A stretch of 7,685 nt of DNA from an uncultured Enterocloster sp. (GTDB lineage: Bacteria > Bacillota > Clostridia > Lachnospirales > Lachnospiraceae), in assembly GCA_944382045.1 (NCBI GenBank), contig CALWMT010000118.1, positions 1 to 7,685 of the forward strand. The letters are read 5' to 3'. Below, in pieces: positions 5,578-7,685 of the stretch. The first letter of the stretch is position 1. Each line of letters starts with the position of its first letter. A program made the position numbers and the translations under genes. A model generated the notes under the pieces. The model saw only the letters and a list, made by a program, of their open reading frames with translations. It was not told the DNA's origin and made no database searches.

Positions 5578-6125
5578 TATTTATCGGAGGCATCAGCCAG
5601 GGAGAAAAGCAGTTAAATTATACCCAGACCGTGATCTGCGATATCTGCGGACGCTACGGGCGGTATCAGGTATTTATGACCTACATGTATTTCAGCTTTT
5701 TCTTTATCCCGCTGTTTAAGTGGAATAAACGCTTTTATGTGAAAATGAGCTGCTGCGGCTCGGTCTACGAGCTTGATCCGGAGATCGGCAAGGAAATACT
5801 GGCCGGGCGGCAGGTGGAGATTACCCGGAAGGATCTGACGCTGCGCCAGCGGGGAACGGGGGCGTTTCGCGGGGGCGGCGCAAAGGAATGGGACGCTGGC
5901 GGCCAAAGAGCGGGTGCGCTGGAGGACGGCGCACCCGCTGCAGGGGATTGTGCTTCTGTGGGGCATGGCGGCGCTGCGGCGGATCGTGCGGATGCGGCGG
6001 GGCCTGGCGGTACCGTTGCGGAACACGCATGGCGCTCCGCCGGGCGCAGGCGCTGCAGCCGATGCGGGTTTGAGACGGACGAGGACTTTGCGTTTTGTCC
6101 GAAGTGCGGGAAGAGATTTGAGTAG
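5574..6125 (+). CDS. Zinc-ribbon protein with two Cys4 motifs and Ala/Gly-rich linker
   Basis: A 183-aa protein of unknown function. The N-terminal part carries ICDICGRYGRY (21-31), the aromatic/hydrophobic stretch VFMTYMYFSFFFIPLFKW (33-50), then MSCCGSVYELD (58-68). Cys22, Cys25, Cys60 and Cys61 can form one zinc site, a layout I recall from small clostridial zinc-ribbon proteins. The C-terminus has a second ribbon, CSRCGFETDEDFAFCPKCGK (161-180), with Cys161, Cys164, Cys175 and Cys178. Between them, residues about 92-158 are low-complexity and Ala/Gly/Arg-rich, likely disordered, encoded by very GC-rich DNA. Both ribbons are in the same frame, so no net frameshift is needed. The start overlaps the upstream stop as ATGA, with GAGGTGAG (5561-5568) as ribosome binding site. 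The hydrophobic stretch might sit at the membrane with the anchored MCRA-family neighbour (speculative). Confidence 0.8.
   Translation: MIFIGGISQGEKQLNYTQTVICDICGRYGRYQVFMTYMYFSFFFIPLFKWNKRFYVKMSCCGSVYELDPEIGKEILAGRQVEITRKDLTLRQRGTGAFRGGGAKEWDAGGQRAGALEDGAPAAGDCASVGHGGAAADRADAAGPGGTVAEHAWRSAGRRRCSRCGFETDEDFAFCPKCGKRFE
5909..5939 (+). repeat. Perfect 11-bp inverted repeat inside the zinc-ribbon gene linker
   Basis: AGCGGGTGCGC (5909-5919) and GCGCACCCGCT (5929-5939) are perfect reverse complements around a 9-nt loop. They lie within the low-complexity linker of the zinc-ribbon coding region. A GC-rich hairpin of this strength could slow translation or promote DNA slippage. No T-run follows. 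Confidence 0.7.
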
Positions 6126-6167
6126 GGCGCGAAAATAGAATGGGGAGCTTATGCTGTGCATTTTTCA

Positions 6168-6196
6168 TTGACAACCCGCCCCGCCAGTGTTATGCT
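6168..6196 (+). promoter_or_regulatory. Sigma-A-type promoter for thiC
   Basis: A perfect TTGACA (-35, 6168-6173), exactly 17 bp spacing, then TATGCT (-10, 6191-6196; 4/6 match to TATAAT). Transcription would start near 6203, at the first bases of the TPP aptamer. It also marks the boundary between the rsmA operon and the thiamine locus; the 42 nt between the upstream stop and this promoter hold no clear terminator. Confidence 0.75.
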
Positions 6197-6203
6197 AAAT
6201 CAC

Positions 6204-6288
6204 AACAGGGAGCTTGTGAAGCAGGCTGAGAGGAAGTAATCGAACTTCGACCGTTTGTACCTGATTTGGGTAATGCCAACGTAGGGAA
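6204..6288 (+). promoter_or_regulatory. TPP riboswitch aptamer (THI element)
   Basis: Conserved THI-box segments appear in the right order: ACAGGGAGC (6205-6213), a P3-type hairpin AGCTTGT/GCAGGCT (6211-6217 with 6221-6227), CTGAGA (6226-6231, the pyrimidine-sensing T-loop region), ACCTGAT (6259-6265), and GGGTAATGCCAACGTAGGGA (6268-6287, diphosphate-sensing helices). It binds thiamine pyrophosphate in the nascent mRNA. It lies between a strong promoter and an intrinsic terminator directly before thiC, so TPP should switch thiC off. The closing P1 helix is not obvious by eye because little sequence lies 5' of the core. Confidence 0.95.
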
Positions 6289-6290
6289 AT

Positions 6291-6319
6291 ATGGACTGCA
6301 TTGCAGGAATGATATCCAT
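6291..6319 (+). promoter_or_regulatory. Possible antiterminator helix of the TPP riboswitch
   Basis: ATGGA (6291-6295) can pair with TCCAT (6315-6319), enclosing a small hairpin CTGCA/TGCAG (6296-6306). TCCAT is part of the left arm of the terminator, so the two folds exclude each other, as expected of an expression platform. Short and judged by eye only. Confidence 0.4.
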
Positions 6320-6343
6320 GTCTCACGGGGGCATGGATTTTTT
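6314..6343 (+). terminator. Intrinsic terminator of the TPP riboswitch
   Basis: ATCCATG (6314-6320) pairs with CATGGAT (6332-6338), extendable inward through TCTC with GGGG using G-U pairs, and is followed directly by a run of six T (6338-6343). It sits between the TPP aptamer and the thiC ribosome binding site (AGGAGG, 6348-6353). This is a ligand-controlled attenuator: formed when TPP is bound, open when TPP is scarce (known behaviour of Gram-positive TPP switches). Confidence 0.9.
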
Positions 6344-6358
6344 CATTAGGAGGAGACT

Positions 6359-7666
6359 ATGGAGTACACAACACAGATGGACGCCGCCAGAAAGGGAATC
6401 CTCACCGAGGAGCTAAAGAAGGTGGCCGAGAAGGAGCAGTTTGACCCGGAGAAGCTCAGGGAGCTGGTGGCCCAGGGAAAGGCAGCCATACCGGCTAATA
6501 AGAACCACAAATGTCTGGAGCCCAACGGCATCGGATCCATGCTAAAGACAAAGATCAACGTAAATCTGGGCACCTCCAGGGACTGCAAGGACCTGGACAT
6601 GGAGCTTGCAAAGGTGAACGATGCGGTAAAGATGGGCGCGGAGTCCATCATGGACTTAAGCTCCTGGGGCGATACCCGGAAATTCCGCAGAAAGCTCACC
6701 GCAGAGTGCCCGGCCATCATTGGCACAGTGCCGATCTATGACGCAGTGGTGTATTATCACAAGCCCTTGAAGGAGATCACCTCCGAGGAGTGGATCAAGA
6801 TTGTGGAGATGCACGCGGAGGATGGTGTGGACTTCCAGACCATCCACGTGGGCATCAACCGCCAGACTGCGGACCGGTTCAAGAGGGCGAAGCGCCTGAC
6901 CAATATCGTGTCCCGGGGCGGCTCCATCATCTTCGCCTGGATGGAGATGACCGGGCAGGAGAACCCCTTCTATGAGCATTTTGACCGGATTTTGGACATC
7001 TGCCAGAAGTACGATGTGACCTTAAGCCTGGGAGATGCCTGCCGTCCGGGATGCATTGCGGACGCTACGGACATTTCCCAGATTGAGGAGCTGGTGACCT
7101 TGGGCGAGCTGACCCGCAGGGCCTGGGAGAAGAATGTGCAGGTGATTATCGAGGGGCCGGGCCACATGCCCTTAAACCAGATCGCGGCCAACATGCAGAT
7201 CCAGCAGACCATCTGCCAGGGCGCTCCCTTCTACGTGCTGGGCCCTCTGGTTACGGATGTGGCCCCCGGCTATGACCATATCACGGCAGCCATCGGCGGC
7301 GCCATCGCGGCGGCCAATGGTGCTTCCTTCCTGTGCTACGTGACCCCTGCGGAGCATCTGCGCCTTCCGGACGTGGACGATGTGAGGGAGGGAATTATTG
7401 CCTCCAAGATCGCAGCCCATGCGGCGGATATCGCCAAGGGCATAAAGGGCGCTGCGGACTGGGATCGGGAGATGAGTACAGCCAGAAAGAAGCTGGACTG
7501 GGAAAAGATGTTCGACCTCTCCATTGACCCGGAGAAGGCCCGCCGCTACCGCGCCTCCGCCAAGCCGGAGAAGGAGGACACCTGCTCCATGTGCGGGAAT
7601 TTCTGTGCGGTGAAAAATATGAACAGGATCCTTGACGGCGAGATCGTCAGCATCTACGATGAGTGA
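6359..7666 (+). CDS. thiC: Phosphomethylpyrimidine synthase ThiC (short form)
   Basis: Converts aminoimidazole ribotide (AIR) to HMP-P, the pyrimidine precursor of thiamine, by a radical SAM reaction in the cytoplasm. The 435 aa match the short bacterial/archaeal ThiC form that lacks the N-terminal domain of the about 630-aa E. coli type. Recognised blocks: MGAESIMDLSSWGDT (92-106), GTVPIYDAV (122-130), SRGGSII (185-191), EGPGHMPLNQI (265-275), and YVLGPLVTDVAPGYDHITAA (292-311). The C-terminal cluster-binding motif is CSMCGNFC (409-416), spaced CX2CX3C, one residue shorter than the CX2CX4C of E. coli and plant ThiC. The three cysteines are Cys409, Cys412 and Cys416. AGGAGG lies 5 nt ahead of the ATG. 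Expression is controlled by the TPP riboswitch immediately upstream. A further gene begins 17 nt after the stop. Confidence 0.97.
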   Translation: MEYTTQMDAARKGILTEELKKVAEKEQFDPEKLRELVAQGKAAIPANKNHKCLEPNGIGSMLKTKINVNLGTSRDCKDLDMELAKVNDAVKMGAESIMDLSSWGDTRKFRRKLTAECPAIIGTVPIYDAVVYYHKPLKEITSEEWIKIVEMHAEDGVDFQTIHVGINRQTADRFKRAKRLTNIVSRGGSIIFAWMEMTGQENPFYEHFDRILDICQKYDVTLSLGDACRPGCIADATDISQIEELVTLGELTRRAWEKNVQVIIEGPGHMPLNQIAANMQIQQTICQGAPFYVLGPLVTDVAPGYDHITAAIGGAIAAANGASFLCYVTPAEHLRLPDVDDVREGIIASKIAAHAADIAKGIKGAADWDREMSTARKKLDWEKMFDLSIDPEKARRYRASAKPEKEDTCSMCGNFCAVKNMNRILDGEIVSIYDE

Positions 7667-7667
7667 C

Positions 7668-7685
7668 AGGAGGAGTTTGACAATG
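7668..7685 (+). promoter_or_regulatory. Ribosome binding site and ATG of a truncated downstream gene
   Basis: AGGAGGAG (7668-7675) stands 7 nt ahead of an ATG at the last three bases (7683-7685), 17 nt after the thiC stop. With no terminator in between, another cistron of the same riboswitch-controlled operon probably starts here, plausibly a thiamine gene. Its product cannot be known from this window. Confidence 0.6.

Noticed and set aside
5888..6138. Frameshift in the zinc-ribbon gene, because alternative frames stay open through the linker
   Set aside because: N- and C-terminal Cys4 motifs are in one frame. The open alternative frames are explained by the GC-rich sequence, which has few stops.
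6151..6166. ATGC-TGT-GCAT followed by a T-run as terminator of the rsmA operon
   Set aside because: The stem is only 4 bp with no GC-rich extension, too weak to call a terminator.
7677..7682. TTGACA just before the final ATG
   Set aside because: It sits between the ribosome binding site and the start codon of the next gene; a promoter there would start inside that gene. Treated as chance.

Overview
The window looks like chromosome from a GC-rich member of the Clostridia, most likely a Lachnospiraceae (Clostridium cluster XIVa / Enterocloster-like) gut anaerobe. This is inferred from strong AGGAGG-type ribosome binding sites, clostridial-style proteins (short ThiC, UPF0597 cysteine desulfidase family, a two-ribbon zinc protein, a CxxD glutaredoxin-like protein) and the gene order. 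No rRNA or other taxonomic marker is present, so the genus is not fixed. All intact genes are on the + strand.

Region 1 (1-2307) reads as an amino-acid, probably cysteine/sulfur, module. It holds the C-terminal half of a DAACS-family Na+/amino acid symporter, a tiny glutaredoxin-like protein, and a CyuA/YhaM (UPF0597) L-cysteine desulfidase-family protein. Strong stem-loops separate the three genes, so they may not form one simple transcript. The symporter lacks the arginine that binds acidic side chains. The desulfidase homologue has Val where the family's catalytic Cys normally sits, but keeps three presumed Fe-S cysteines.

Region 2 (2308-2878) has no intact gene. On the minus strand it carries a start-less C-terminal fragment of what looks like an Rpn/PD-(D/E)XK transposase-like protein, with a coiled coil built of 11-residue repeats. 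A candidate promoter and a 61-nt imperfect stem-loop follow, just ahead of rsmA.

Region 3 (2879-6125) is a tight operon joined by two ATGA stop/start overlaps: rsmA (ksgA, 16S rRNA dimethyladenosine transferase), a membrane-anchored divergent oleate hydratase/MCRA-family flavoprotein, and a zinc-ribbon protein. The MCRA homologue has replaced the catalytic Tyr, apparently the catalytic Glu, and three of the four residues that hold the fatty-acid carboxylate. It is the best candidate here for an undescribed activity.

Region 4 (6126-7685) is a thiamine locus: a sigma-A-like promoter, a TPP riboswitch, an intrinsic terminator, thiC, and the ribosome binding site and start codon of a further gene cut off by the window edge. 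TPP would terminate transcription before thiC, giving feedback control of the HMP-P branch of thiamine synthesis.
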